From the NCBI GenBank assembly GCA_009784635.1, contig WRBG01000012.1:1-21853 (forward strand): a stretch of 21,853 bases of DNA, in the 5' to 3' direction. The notes below the pieces were generated by a model. The model did no database searches and was not told the origin of the DNA. It worked only from the letters and a program-made list of their open reading frames with translations. Below are positions 1 through 7,808 of the stretch, in pieces (position 1 is the first letter of the stretch; each line of letters starts with the position of its first letter). Source of the stretch: Bacteroidales bacterium. Its GTDB lineage: Bacteria > Bacteroidota > Bacteroidia > Bacteroidales > UBA932. A program made the position numbers and the translations under genes.

Positions 1-95
1 GGGGGCCAAATAATCCCCCAATTCCCCTTGATTATTCCAAAAAATTATGTCTCAGAAAACCCTTTCTTGAGTTGAAAAAAAGCCCAACTGTCAGA

Positions 96-419
96 TCAAG
101 TCTTAACTTTTACAAAATAATCGACAACCTGCTCTGTAATGCAAATCTTGCCGATTAATGCCTCCCTTGCGGCGTAATCATCTAAAACTCCTGAAAGCAA
201 ATCCTTAACTTGAAATATTTGAGCTACTTTTCTCAGCACCCCCGACAACTGTTCATATTCCTGTCGGGCTATCGAGAGGTTGAGAATGTCGCTGTATAGG
301 GCCCGCTGAGCCATTTTGGGGGTCATGTTTTCCACTTCCGGGCCGGGCACATGCAAAATCACTGCCTCCAATTCTCCCACTTCAGATTGGACACAGACAC
401 TCCATTTATCCCGCTTCAT
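96..419 (-). pseudogene. N-terminal fragment of arginine deiminase
   Basis: The 107 codons read like the first quarter of an arginine deiminase (L-arginine to citrulline plus ammonia). They carry the N-terminal pattern SEVGELEAVILHVPGPEVEN, then an 'ALYSDILNLSIA' segment and 'QVKDLLSGVLDD'. A complete enzyme is about 400 residues and has its catalytic Cys, His and Asp/Glu residues much further on, so this product cannot be catalytic. The other minus-strand frames down to base 1 do not visibly continue the family. The ATG overlaps the manC stop codon (ATGA at 416-419), which implies translational coupling. I infer a remnant gene truncated by deletion or insertion, or a small protein derived from one. 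The family call is from remembered sequence similarity. Confidence 0.6.
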
Positions 420-1507
420 AAAAATTTCTCCTCTTTGGACAGAGAAATGTCTGTAATCACTTGTTTTACGGTTTTTTCATTTCTCGGGCAAATCATGAGT
501 ACATCCGGAGTATTGATTACTAAGTAATCTTTTAACTCTTTTATCGCGATTAATTTATTTTTGTCCTGAGAAATAACCACGCAATCCGTTACATCTTTTA
601 AGAAATTCACCGGCGCATCAATTACATTGCCACTACTATCTTTCTCTTTTTGTATATAATACGACTCCCAAGTACCTAAGTCCGACCATCCGAAGTTGGC
701 CGCGAACATACGAACCTTTTTACTCTTTTCCAATACGCCGTAATCAATGGAAATACCTTTACATTCGGCGTATACATTGTTGATAAAGGCCTGCTCCTCT
801 GTGGTATAATAGATGCCCTTCCCATTCCTAAACAAGGTATAAATATCGGGGAGCAGACGGCTCATTTCTTTATCAATGGCCTTTAAGCTCCAAACAAACA
901 ATCCCGAATTCCAGTAAAACTCACCGCTGTCTACAAAAACCTTAGCCAGTTCCATGTTGGGCTTTTCGGTAAAAGTCTTCACTTCATACACTACATGCCC
1001 TTTGATTTGAGTAGGCTTGGCTTTATTGGCTTGGATGTATCCAAAGTTAGTCTCCGGCCGCGTAGGTGTAACGCCAAGCGTAATCAGCACTTCTTCTCGG
1101 TCGGCTAATTCCAAGGCAGCCTCAATATTGCGCAGCAATTCACCGTCATTCAAGATTAGATGGTCAGACGGAGCCACTACCACAGATGCACCGGGGTCTT
1201 TTTCCATGAGTTTATAGGTGGCGTATGCAATGCAGGGCCCAGTATTTTTTCGGAAAGGCTCTAACAAAATCCGGTCGTCCGAGACTTCGGGCAACTGTTC
1301 TTTTACCAAATCCTTGTATTGGTGGCCCGTAACAATGAGGATATGCTCTTTGGGGATGAACTGTGCAAAGCGGTCGTAGGTCATCTGCAAAAACGACCGG
1401 CCCATTCCCAATATATCCAAGAATTGTTTGGGTTTGGCATTACGGCTCACCGGCCAAAAACGACTCCCGATTCCGCCGGCCATGATGATACAATAATGGT
1501 TTCTCAT
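416..1507 (-). CDS. manC: mannose-1-phosphate guanylyltransferase
   Basis: This cytoplasmic enzyme makes GDP-mannose from mannose 1-phosphate and GTP, the activated sugar for mannose, fucose or rhamnose-type units of capsule, LPS and glycoproteins. The nucleotide-binding signature AGGIGSRFWPVSR lies near residues 10-22 and is followed by PKQFL. Other family marks are VVVAPSDHLI, ETNFGYI, the FTEKP motif and FYWNSGLFVW. At 363 residues it is the single-domain form, without the C-terminal phosphomannose isomerase domain of fused ManC/AlgA proteins. The gene follows the YraN gene after 20 bases and its stop overlaps the next ORF by 4 bases, so the three are probably one transcript. Confidence 0.93.
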   Translation of the reverse strand: MRNHYCIIMAGGIGSRFWPVSRNAKPKQFLDILGMGRSFLQMTYDRFAQFIPKEHILIVTGHQYKDLVKEQLPEVSDDRILLEPFRKNTGPCIAYATYKLMEKDPGASVVVAPSDHLILNDGELLRNIEAALELADREEVLITLGVTPTRPETNFGYIQANKAKPTQIKGHVVYEVKTFTEKPNMELAKVFVDSGEFYWNSGLFVWSLKAIDKEMSRLLPDIYTLFRNGKGIYYTTEEQAFINNVYAECKGISIDYGVLEKSKKVRMFAANFGWSDLGTWESYYIQKEKDSSGNVIDAPVNFLKDVTDCVVISQDKNKLIAIKELKDYLVINTPDVLMICPRNEKTVKQVITDISLSKEEKFL

Positions 1508-1527
1508 ATCTATTTGTTTTAAAATTT

Positions 1528-1899
1528 TTAGCGTTTTCTGTAATACGGATAAAAAGCATTGGGAATGTACTCGATGTCTGTATCTTGCTCGCCATATACC
1601 ACAGAGACAATATCAAACTGAACTTCTTTCTCTACCTTGTATTTATATATATACGCCCTTGCCGCCACAATCACATTCCGTTGTTTTGCATATTGTACCG
1701 TCTGAGACGGTTCTACTAAATACGGTTCTGTGCGTGAGCGCACTTCTACCACATGCAGCATCTGCCCCCGTTCCGCCACAATATCCAACTCCTTGTGCCC
1801 GTGTTGCCAATGAACATGCAAAACGGTAAACCCATTTTGCCCTAAATAAATGCGTGCAAGCTCCTCGCCCTTTTTACCTTTTATTGACCGCTCATCCAT
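1528..1899 (-). CDS. YraN family protein (UPF0102)
   Basis: This is a small predicted nuclease-fold protein of the UPF0102/YraN family, whose cellular role is not settled. The restriction-endonuclease-like core is visible: GKKGEELA near the N-terminus, then a Glu-Leu-Asp triplet (HKELDIVA), then VVEVRSRTE, corresponding to the family's E-(I/L)-D and VEVK(x)R motifs. The frame is open from an ATG at 1956, but a -7 box TACCTTTG lies at 1925-1932, inside that extension. The family also normally begins just before the GxxGE motif, so I chose the ATG at 1899, giving 123 residues. It is the first gene of the operon with manC. Confidence 0.85.
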   Translation of the reverse strand: MDERSIKGKKGEELARIYLGQNGFTVLHVHWQHGHKELDIVAERGQMLHVVEVRSRTEPYLVEPSQTVQYAKQRNVIVAARAYIYKYKVEKEVQFDIVSVVYGEQDTDIEYIPNAFYPYYRKR

Positions 1900-1924
1900 C
1901 GCCTCTTGTTTTATGATCCACCTG

Positions 1925-1932
1925 CAAAGGTA
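1925..1932 (-). promoter_or_regulatory. Bacteroidetes -7 box upstream of yraN-manC
   Basis: The minus strand reads TACCTTTG, an exact match to the Bacteroidetes -7 consensus TAnnTTTG, 25 bases before the chosen ATG at 1899. No good -33 TTTG is seen at the right distance, so the promoter is supported by one box only. It argues that the 1956 ATG is not the true start. Confidence 0.5.
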
Positions 1933-1980
1933 GGAATAAATTCTTACTCCGGTCATTAATCAGATTGACGGTCGTAGCAA

Positions 1981-2013
1981 CATAAAAGCCGCTCCTAAAA
2001 CTCGGTGCGGCTT
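1981..2013 (-). terminator. rho-independent-type terminator after rplQ
   Basis: On the minus strand AAGCCGC (2007-2013) and GCGGCTT (1986-1992) form a perfect 7-bp stem around a 14-base loop, followed by a short T run (TTTTATG). It begins 17 bases past the rplQ stop codon and closes the long ribosomal protein transcript. Confidence 0.72.
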
Positions 2014-2029
2014 ACTACTTGCTGTCGGC

Positions 2030-2818
2030 TTAGCTCTTTTCCGGCTCCTCAGGCCCAGACTCAACAATCGGTTCAGCCACAGGCTCAACCACAGGCTCAG
2101 CCGCAGGTTCAACTACCGATTCAACCACAGGCTCAACTACGGGTTCAACCACAGGCTCAGCAATCGGTTCAGCTACAGGCTCAACAACCAGCTCTGCCGC
2201 AGGTTCAACTACAAGCTCAACAACCGGCTCAGCCACAGGTTCAACAATCGGCTCGACTACCGGTTCAACAATCGGTTCAGCCACAGGCTCAACTACGGGT
2301 TCAACCACAGGCTCAGCTACCGGTTCAGCTACCGGTTCAAGCCTTTCGGGCGTTGTCTTTTTGATGGGGGCGGCTTGGGGCTCTTCGCTCTTTTTGGAGC
2401 GGCTTCTGCGGGTGCCTTTCTTTTCCTCTTTCTTTTTAGCCGGAGCGGCCATGGCAGCTTCGTTAAAATCAACCAATTCAATCATGGCCATTTCTGCGGC
2501 GTCTCCCATACGAAAACCGATTTTTAACACACGGGTATATCCGCCCGGACGATCGGCCACTTTGGGCGCAATCACCCTAAAAAGCTCGGTTACAGCTTCT
2601 TTGGTCTTCAAGTAGCTGAATACCATGCGCCGTGAATGGGTGGTGTCTTCTTTAGACTTGGTAATCAGAGGTTCTACATACACCCGCAAGGCTTTAGCCT
2701 TGGCCAAGGTGGTCTCTATTCGTTTATGTAATATCAAAGACGACGCCATATTGGCCAACATGGCCTTGCGGTGCCCGCTTTTACGCCCTAAGTGATTAAA
2801 AGATTTTCTATGCCTCAT
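2030..2818 (-). CDS. rplQ: 50S ribosomal protein L17 with repetitive tail
   Basis: L17 is a large-subunit protein close to the polypeptide exit tunnel. Residues 1 to about 122 are a normal L17, starting MRHRKSFNHLGRKSGHR and ending around the MIELVDFNEA strand. A basic Lys/Arg-rich linker follows to residue 160, as in other Bacteroidetes. Residues 161-252 are 23 consecutive tetrapeptides of the form E-P-(V/I/A)-(V/A), with occasional L or S at position 2. The protein ends ESGPEEPEKS. The usual length in the phylum is about 150-165 residues, so roughly 100 are extra. The start ATG lies inside rpoA (11-base overlap), so translation is probably coupled. It is the last gene of the operon. Confidence 0.95.
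   Translation of the reverse strand: MRHRKSFNHLGRKSGHRKAMLANMASSLILHKRIETTLAKAKALRVYVEPLITKSKEDTTHSRRMVFSYLKTKEAVTELFRVIAPKVADRPGGYTRVLKIGFRMGDAAEMAMIELVDFNEAAMAAPAKKKEEKKGTRRSRSKKSEEPQAAPIKKTTPERLEPVAEPVAEPVVEPVVEPVAEPIVEPVVEPIVEPVAEPVVELVVEPAAELVVEPVAEPIAEPVVEPVVEPVVESVVEPAAEPVVEPVAEPIVESGPEEPEKS
2063..2338 (-). repeat. 23 degenerate 12-bp units encoding EPVV/EPVA
   Basis: Twenty-three in-frame 12-base units encode Glu-Pro-(Val/Ile/Ala)-(Val/Ala). The most frequent units are EPVV (8), EPVA (5) and EPIV (3); variants are EPIA, EPAA, ELVV and ESVV. Synonymous and non-synonymous differences are mixed between units. This suggests repeated slippage or unequal recombination plus drift while the frame stayed open. 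Unit length is a multiple of three, so copy-number changes do not shift the frame. Confidence 0.95.
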
Positions 2819-3836
2819 TTTTTTGTTGTTGTTGTGGTTTCCTTACTTTTTTCTCAATATTAAATGCAGTTACGTCCATTCCATAACTAAGTTTGAGTCG
2901 CTCCAAAAGCACATCAATTTCTCCTATGGATTTTTTGCCGAAATTGCGCATTTTTAACAAATCCGCACGTGTATACGACACTACGTCGGCAAACACGTCT
3001 AACTCGGCTGATTTAAGGCAGTTTAAGGCGCGTACAGAAAGGTCCATATCCGAAACTTTGGTAAGTAGAAGTTGGCGCATCCTGAGTGACTCTTCGTCTA
3101 AGTCACTGGTTATTACATCAGGCGTCACTTCCATGCTGATCTTTTCGTCCGAGAAAAGCATAAAATGATGGATAAGGATTTTGGCGGCCTCTTTGAGGGC
3201 TTCCTTAGGGTTAATCGACCCGTCTGTGGTAATCTCTATATTCAACTTCTCATAGTCGGTTTTTTGTTCCACACGAAAAGGATCCACAGAGTATTGCACG
3301 TTTTTGATGGGCGTGTAAATGGCATCGATGGGAATCAACCCAAAGGGGGCATGGTCGGGACGGTTTTCCTCTGCGGGAATATAACCCCGTCCTTTGCCAA
3401 TGGTTAATTCTATGGATAGCCTCACTTCCGGCGACATCTTGCATATCACTAATTCGGGATTTAACACCTTGAAAGACGATAACTGCTTAAAAATGTCATC
3501 GGCAGTAAATTGCTCCTTGTTGGCAATGGTGATTGCTACATGTTCGCTGTCGTAGTCTTCCACCATGTTTTTTAGACGCACCTTTTTCAAGTTCAGGATA
3601 ATCTCTACTACGTTTTCGATTACGCCCGGAATGGTTGCAAATTCATGGTCTACCCCCTGAATCTTGACGGAGGTAATGGCATAGCCCTCCAAAGAGGAGA
3701 GTAAAATACGACGCAAGGCATGCCCCACCGTGATCCCGTATCCGGGTTCCAGAGGCTTGAACTCAAAGCGACCAAAGGTGTCGGAAGCTTCGAGCATGAT
3801 TACCTTATCAGGTTTTTGAAATGCTAAAATTGCCAT
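2808..3836 (-). CDS. rpoA: DNA-directed RNA polymerase subunit alpha
   Basis: RpoA dimerises to start RNA polymerase assembly and contacts activators and upstream DNA. The N-terminal domain is recognisable by FKPLEPGYGITVGHALRRIL and by VEIILNLKKV. The C-terminal domain near residues 250-320 has the helix-hairpin-helix pattern LSVRALNCLKSA ... MRNFGKKSIGEI. At 342 residues the length is slightly above the usual 330, with a short Lys/Gln-rich tail. It lies between rpsD (18-base gap) and rplQ (overlap), the standard alpha-operon order. Confidence 0.98.
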   Translation of the reverse strand: MAILAFQKPDKVIMLEASDTFGRFEFKPLEPGYGITVGHALRRILLSSLEGYAITSVKIQGVDHEFATIPGVIENVVEIILNLKKVRLKNMVEDYDSEHVAITIANKEQFTADDIFKQLSSFKVLNPELVICKMSPEVRLSIELTIGKGRGYIPAEENRPDHAPFGLIPIDAIYTPIKNVQYSVDPFRVEQKTDYEKLNIEITTDGSINPKEALKEAAKILIHHFMLFSDEKISMEVTPDVITSDLDEESLRMRQLLLTKVSDMDLSVRALNCLKSAELDVFADVVSYTRADLLKMRNFGKKSIGEIDVLLERLKLSYGMDVTAFNIEKKVRKPQQQQKNEA

Positions 3837-3854
3837 ATGAAAGTAAATTGATTG

Positions 3855-4460
3855 TTATTTAGAATACAATTCCACAATTAACTGCTCGTTGATGAGCTCG
3901 GGAATCTCTGTACGGTCGGGATAATTCAAGAATTTTCCGCCCACTAAATGGGCATCCCATTCTATCCAAGGATATTTGGACCCGCTGCGCGAAATGTTGT
4001 TTTGAACCACCTCAAGGTTTTTGGAACGCTCGCGTACGCCTACCAAATCTCCGGGCTTTACCAAAGCCGAAGGAATATTGCAGATGTCGTTATTCAGCAT
4101 AATGTGGCTATGGGTTACTAACTGACGCGCAGCAGCTCGGGTGGGGGCAATCCCCATGCGGTATACAATGTTGTCTAAGCGGCTCTCCAGCAAGAAAAGC
4201 AGGTTCTCGCCCTTGCGTCCTTTCATGCGGGATGCCTTATCGTAAAAGTTCCTGAACTGACGCTCCAAAAGCCCGTAAGTTGATTTAACTTTTTGTTTTT
4301 CTTTTAACTGGATACCATACTCGGAAGCTTTTTTCCGCTTTTTGGCCAAACCGTGTTGTCCGGGAGGATGATTTTTACGTTCAAAATTTTTGTCGGGGCC
4401 AAAAATAGGCTCTCCAAATTTGCGGGCTATCTTTGTCTTAGGCCCGGTATATCTTGCCAT
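3855..4460 (-). CDS. rpsD: 30S ribosomal protein S4
   Basis: S4 is a primary 16S rRNA binder that starts assembly of the 30S body; in many bacteria it is also the translational repressor of its own operon. The start MARYTGPKTKIARKFGEPI is typical. An S4 RNA-binding domain spans roughly residues 90-155 (LESRLDNIVYRMGIAPTR, then QLVTHSHIMLN). Length (201) matches Bacteroidetes S4. The N-terminal Cys cluster of zinc-binding S4 forms is absent, as in the C-minus type. Confidence 0.97.
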   Translation of the reverse strand: MARYTGPKTKIARKFGEPIFGPDKNFERKNHPPGQHGLAKKRKKASEYGIQLKEKQKVKSTYGLLERQFRNFYDKASRMKGRKGENLLFLLESRLDNIVYRMGIAPTRAAARQLVTHSHIMLNNDICNIPSALVKPGDLVGVRERSKNLEVVQNNISRSGSKYPWIEWDAHLVGGKFLNYPDRTEIPELINEQLIVELYSK

Positions 4461-4490
4461 GTTTTTCTATCAATTTAAGGGTTTAACAGC

Positions 4491-4883
4491 TTATACTCTA
4501 CGACGTCCTTTGGGACGACAACCATTGTGCGGAAGCGGGGTTACGTCTACAATTTCGGTAACTTCTATACCGGCTCCGTGAATCGTACGGACGGCAGATT
4601 CGCGACCTGCCCCCGGACCTTTTACGTAAGCCTTTACTTTACGTAGACCTAAATCATAAGCAACTTTTGCGCAATCGTCGGCAGCCGTTTGGGCGGCATA
4701 GGGCGTGTTCTTTTTGGAACCGCGGAAACCCATTTTGCCCGCAGACGACCAACTGATTACCTGTCCTTCGCTGTTGGTAAGCGTAACAATCACATTGTTA
4801 AAAGTAGAAGAGACATGGGCCTGTCCGTAGGCATCCACTTTTACTACTTTTTTCTTGTTTGTAGTTCCTGTTTTCTTTGCCAT
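4491..4883 (-). CDS. rpsK: 30S ribosomal protein S11
   Basis: S11 sits on the 30S platform near the E site and contacts 16S rRNA in the 690/720 region. Family marks are AHVSSTFNNVIVTLTN near the N-terminus, SAGKMGFRGSKKNTPYAAQ, the KGPGAGRESA loop and the C-terminal NGCRPKGRRRV. Length 130 is normal. It follows rpsM after 10 bases. Confidence 0.98.
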   Translation of the reverse strand: MAKKTGTTNKKKVVKVDAYGQAHVSSTFNNVIVTLTNSEGQVISWSSAGKMGFRGSKKNTPYAAQTAADDCAKVAYDLGLRKVKAYVKGPGAGRESAVRTIHGAGIEVTEIVDVTPLPHNGCRPKGRRRV

Positions 4884-4893
4884 AATCTAATTA

Positions 4894-5271
4894 TTATTTA
4901 GTTGCTTTTTTCTTGTTAGCCACCGTTTTCTTGCGTCCCTTACGGGTGCGGGCGTTGTTTTTGGTGGTTTGTCCGCGCACGGGCAGGCCAATACGATGGC
5001 GAATACCCCTGTAGCAGCCAATATCCATTAATCGTTTAATGTTCATCTGAACAGACGAACGCAATTCTCCTTCGATTTTAAATTCGTCGGCTATCATAGT
5101 ACGAATGGCGGCAATCTGGTCATCGCGCCAATCCTTTACCTTGATGTCGAAATCTACGCCGACCTTGGTAAGGATGCGCTGAGAAGAACTGCGCCCTATC
5201 CCGTAGATATAGGTTAAACCTATTTCTCCGCGTTTGTTTTTTGGTAAGTCAACTCCGGCTATACGTGCCAT
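4894..5271 (-). CDS. rpsM: 30S ribosomal protein S13
   Basis: S13 is in the 30S head, forms bridges to the 50S central protuberance and contacts P-site tRNA through its basic tail. It begins MARIAGVDLPKNKRGEIGLTY, contains IGRSSSQRIL and the GCYRGIRHRIGLPVRGQ loop, and ends in the Lys/Arg-rich tail ARTRKGRKKTVANKKKATK. Length 125 is normal for the phylum. Confidence 0.98.
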   Translation of the reverse strand: MARIAGVDLPKNKRGEIGLTYIYGIGRSSSQRILTKVGVDFDIKVKDWRDDQIAAIRTMIADEFKIEGELRSSVQMNIKRLMDIGCYRGIRHRIGLPVRGQTTKNNARTRKGRKKTVANKKKATK

Positions 5272-5308
5272 AATTTATTTATTGTCTTTATTTTAGTTAT
5301 ACAATTGA

Positions 5309-5425
5309 TTATCCTTGACGCATTTTGAACTTGGGGGTCTTTTTGCAAATGACATACAAACGACCTTTTCGTTTCACGATTTTACAATCTTCGCTGCGCT
5401 TTTTAATGGATGCTTTTACTTTCAT
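5309..5425 (-). CDS. rpmJ: 50S ribosomal protein L36 (zinc-free type)
   Basis: I translated this 38-residue gene directly from the bases. It begins MKVKASIKKRSEDCKIVKRK and ends with the family's characteristic PKFKMRQG. L36 is a late-assembling 50S protein. In the zinc form residues 11, 14, 27 and 33 are Cys, Cys, Cys and His. Here only Cys14 and Cys27 remain; position 11 is Ser and 33 is Phe, so a metal site is unlikely. It lies between infA and rpsM, the expected place. Confidence 0.95.
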   Translation of the reverse strand: MKVKASIKKRSEDCKIVKRKGRLYVICKKTPKFKMRQG

Positions 5426-5439
5426 ATTTGTGTTAATTA

Positions 5440-5658
5440 CTATTTATATCTGAAAGAAATTCTTCCTTTCGTCAAATCATAAGGAGACATTTCTACCCTA
5501 ACCCTGTCGCCGGGGAGAATCCGGATGTAGTTCATCCGCATTTTTCCGGAAATATGAGCGATAATCACATGTCCGTTGTCTAACTCGACTCTGAACATGG
5601 CATTTGATAACGCTTCTATAATGGTGCCGTCCTTTTCGATGGCGTTTTGTTTGGGCAT
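5440..5658 (-). CDS. infA: translation initiation factor IF-1
   Basis: IF-1 is an S1/OB-fold protein that binds the 30S A site and helps IF-2 and IF-3 during initiation. The whole 72-residue protein matches the family: KDGTIIEALSNAMFRVEL, then NGHVIIAHISGKMRMNYIRI, LPGDRVRVEMSPYDLTKGRI and the terminal FRYK. It follows map after 12 bases and precedes rpmJ by 14, so it is co-transcribed with them. Confidence 0.98.
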   Translation of the reverse strand: MPKQNAIEKDGTIIEALSNAMFRVELDNGHVIIAHISGKMRMNYIRILPGDRVRVEMSPYDLTKGRISFRYK

Positions 5659-5670
5659 ATAATTTAATCC

Positions 5671-6453
5671 TTAAGCCTGATATGTATTATAATATTCATC
5701 AATAAAATCAAAAGTTGATAAGATTTCGGGTTTTCCGGAGCGAACCACTACAGTCAGCTCAAAATGAGCCGAGTTTTTATGATCCGCTGTTTTTAGGGTC
5801 CAACCATCCTCTTCCAAGTAGACCGAACTGCCGCCGGCATTGATCATGGGCTCTATGCAGAGTACCATGCCATCGGTCAGCTTCTTGCCTTTACCTTGAC
5901 GCCCGTAGTTAGGCACATCGGGTTTTTCGTGCAGGTTGGTTCCTATGCCGTGGCCTACCATTTTGCGCACTACGGAAAATCCGAGCGGCTCTACGTAGTT
6001 TTGCACGGCGGCGGAAATATCGCCGACCCGGTTTCCGGCTACTGCCCGGGCAATGCCCTTGAACAGCGCGTCGTGGGTAACACGCAAAAGCTGTTTGTCC
6101 GGAGGAGCAAGCGTTCCTACCCCAAAGGTATAGGCCGAATCTCCGTAATAGCCTTTATAGCGCGTTCCGCAGTCTATGGACACCACATCGCCCTCCTGTA
6201 ATGCGTAATCCGATGGAATCCCATGGACTACGGTACTGTTAAGCGATACGCACAAGGATGCGGGAAAACCGTCATAACCCAAGAAGGCGGGCTCTGCCCC
6301 GTGGTCGCGGATAAAGGTTTCGGCTATTTGGTCCAAGGCCTTGGTGGTAACACCGGGCGCTATATGCCGTCCTATCTCGGCCAGGGTTTTAGAGACCAAC
6401 AGCGCGTTTTCTTTGAGCAGCGCTATCTCCTCCCCGGTTCTAATCTTTATCAT
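5671..6453 (-). CDS. map: methionine aminopeptidase, type I
   Basis: This is the M24 metallopeptidase that removes the initiator methionine from nascent proteins with small second residues. The five metal ligands are visible at Asp94 (SIDCGT), Asp105 (YGDSAY), His168 (VGHGIG), Glu201 (CIEPMI) and Glu232 (HFELTV), spaced as in the E. coli enzyme. His77 (VVHGIP) is the substrate-contacting His. The residue after Glu232, usually His in E. coli-type enzymes, is Leu here. Length 260 is standard for type I without an N-terminal extension. Position between secY and infA is usual in Bacteroidetes. Confidence 0.97.
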   Translation of the reverse strand: MIKIRTGEEIALLKENALLVSKTLAEIGRHIAPGVTTKALDQIAETFIRDHGAEPAFLGYDGFPASLCVSLNSTVVHGIPSDYALQEGDVVSIDCGTRYKGYYGDSAYTFGVGTLAPPDKQLLRVTHDALFKGIARAVAGNRVGDISAAVQNYVEPLGFSVVRKMVGHGIGTNLHEKPDVPNYGRQGKGKKLTDGMVLCIEPMINAGGSSVYLEEDGWTLKTADHKNSAHFELTVVVRSGKPEILSTFDFIDEYYNTYQA

Positions 6454-6483
6454 TCAAAGAACTTTAGTCAAGGCAAACCGTTG

Positions 6484-7803
6484 TTACACGCCCGCACGGC
6501 CTTTCATACGTCCCGTTTTCATCAGACCGTCGTAATGCCGCATAAGCAGGTGGCTTTCGATTTGCTTCAAGGTATCCAATACCACGCCCACCATAATCAA
6601 CAGGGAAGTTCCGCCGTAAAAATAGGCGAAAGCGTCGATTATGCCGAGCTTCATGGCAAATGCCGGTAAAATCGCTATAATACCCAAACAAATCGAGCCG
6701 GGCAGCGTAATACGCGACATAATGGCATCCAAGTATTCGGCTGTTTTCTTTCCGGGTTTGACGCCGGGAATAAAACCTCCGTTCTTCTTCATATCTTCTG
6801 CCATGTTGGTGGGATTTACCGTTACCGCTGTGTAGAAGTAGGTAAAGGCCACAATCATGAGGAAAAATATAAAGTTGTACCAAAATCCGACAGGGTTGCT
6901 CAACGTAGCGGCTAATCCACGTGTTGCTTCAAATCCGGATAACATCATAGGAAACATCATCAGCGCTTGGGCAAAGATAATGGGCATCACACCGGCTGCA
7001 TTAATCTTTAGCGGAATATACTGACGAACACCGCCATATTGCTTATTGCCCACAATGCGTTTGGCGTACTGTACGGGAATCTTGCGGACTCCTTGAACCA
7101 AAGCAATAGTAGCTGCAAAGACGAAAAACATGACAATGAACTCAACAATCAACATGAGCGCGCCGCCGGTAGTCTGACTCAAGCGCGAAGTAATTTCGGC
7201 CATCAAAGACTGGGGCAATCGGGCGATGATGCCCACCATAATGATTATGGATATCCCATTACCTAGGCCGCGGTCTGTAATGCGCTCTCCCAACCACATG
7301 ATAAACATAGTGCCTCCGATTAATACCAGAGTAGCAAACAAATTGAACGAAAATCCCTGCATGAGGAATGCGGAAGCAGGCAACTGCATATGCAAATTAG
7401 TCAGATAGGCAGGTCCCTGCAACGCAAGAATCCCGATGGTTAAATATCGGGTTAATTGATTCATCTTCCGGCGACCACTCTCTCCCTCGCGCTGCAAACG
7501 CTGGAAGTAGGGGAACATGATTCCCATAAGCTGAATCACGATAGATGCGGAAATATAGGGCATCACCCCAAGGGCAAATACCGAGGCGTTTCCAAAAGCC
7601 CCTCCGGAGAACATGTCGAGCAATCCCAACAATCCCCCCGAAGCCTGACTCCTTAGAGCGCCCAACTGGGTCGGGTCAATGCCGGGCAATACCACAAAAC
7701 TGCCGAGGCGATATACCAAAATAAGCAAAGTGGTATAAATAATCCGCTTACGCAGTTCCTCTATCTTGAAGATGTTTTGTATGGTCTCAATAAACTTTTT
7801 CAT
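6484..7803 (-). CDS. secY: protein translocase subunit SecY
   Basis: SecY is the channel of the Sec translocon in the inner membrane, through which the many signal-peptide proteins of this window would be exported. It has 439 residues with about ten hydrophobic segments. It shows the LPGIDPTQL region after TM1, the plug-region 'GLLGLLDMFSGGAFGNASVFALGV' pattern (residues about 57-80), GERITDRGLGNG before TM5 and the C-terminal LLMRHYDGL. It follows rplO after 5 bases. Confidence 0.98.
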   Translation of the reverse strand: MKKFIETIQNIFKIEELRKRIIYTTLLILVYRLGSFVVLPGIDPTQLGALRSQASGGLLGLLDMFSGGAFGNASVFALGVMPYISASIVIQLMGIMFPYFQRLQREGESGRRKMNQLTRYLTIGILALQGPAYLTNLHMQLPASAFLMQGFSFNLFATLVLIGGTMFIMWLGERITDRGLGNGISIIIMVGIIARLPQSLMAEITSRLSQTTGGALMLIVEFIVMFFVFAATIALVQGVRKIPVQYAKRIVGNKQYGGVRQYIPLKINAAGVMPIIFAQALMMFPMMLSGFEATRGLAATLSNPVGFWYNFIFFLMIVAFTYFYTAVTVNPTNMAEDMKKNGGFIPGVKPGKKTAEYLDAIMSRITLPGSICLGIIAILPAFAMKLGIIDAFAYFYGGTSLLIMVGVVLDTLKQIESHLLMRHYDGLMKTGRMKGRAGV

Positions 7804-7808
7804 TGCGG

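Noticed and set aside
2063..2338. CRISPR-like or satellite array
   Set aside because: Units are 12 bases with no spacers and stay in frame with rplQ; this is a coding repeat.
2005..2364. Gln/Pro-rich plus-strand ORF of 119 codons
   Set aside because: It is the reverse reading of the EPVV repeat and the terminator in rplQ. The repetitive codons keep several frames open; it has no promoter and a biased, implausible composition.
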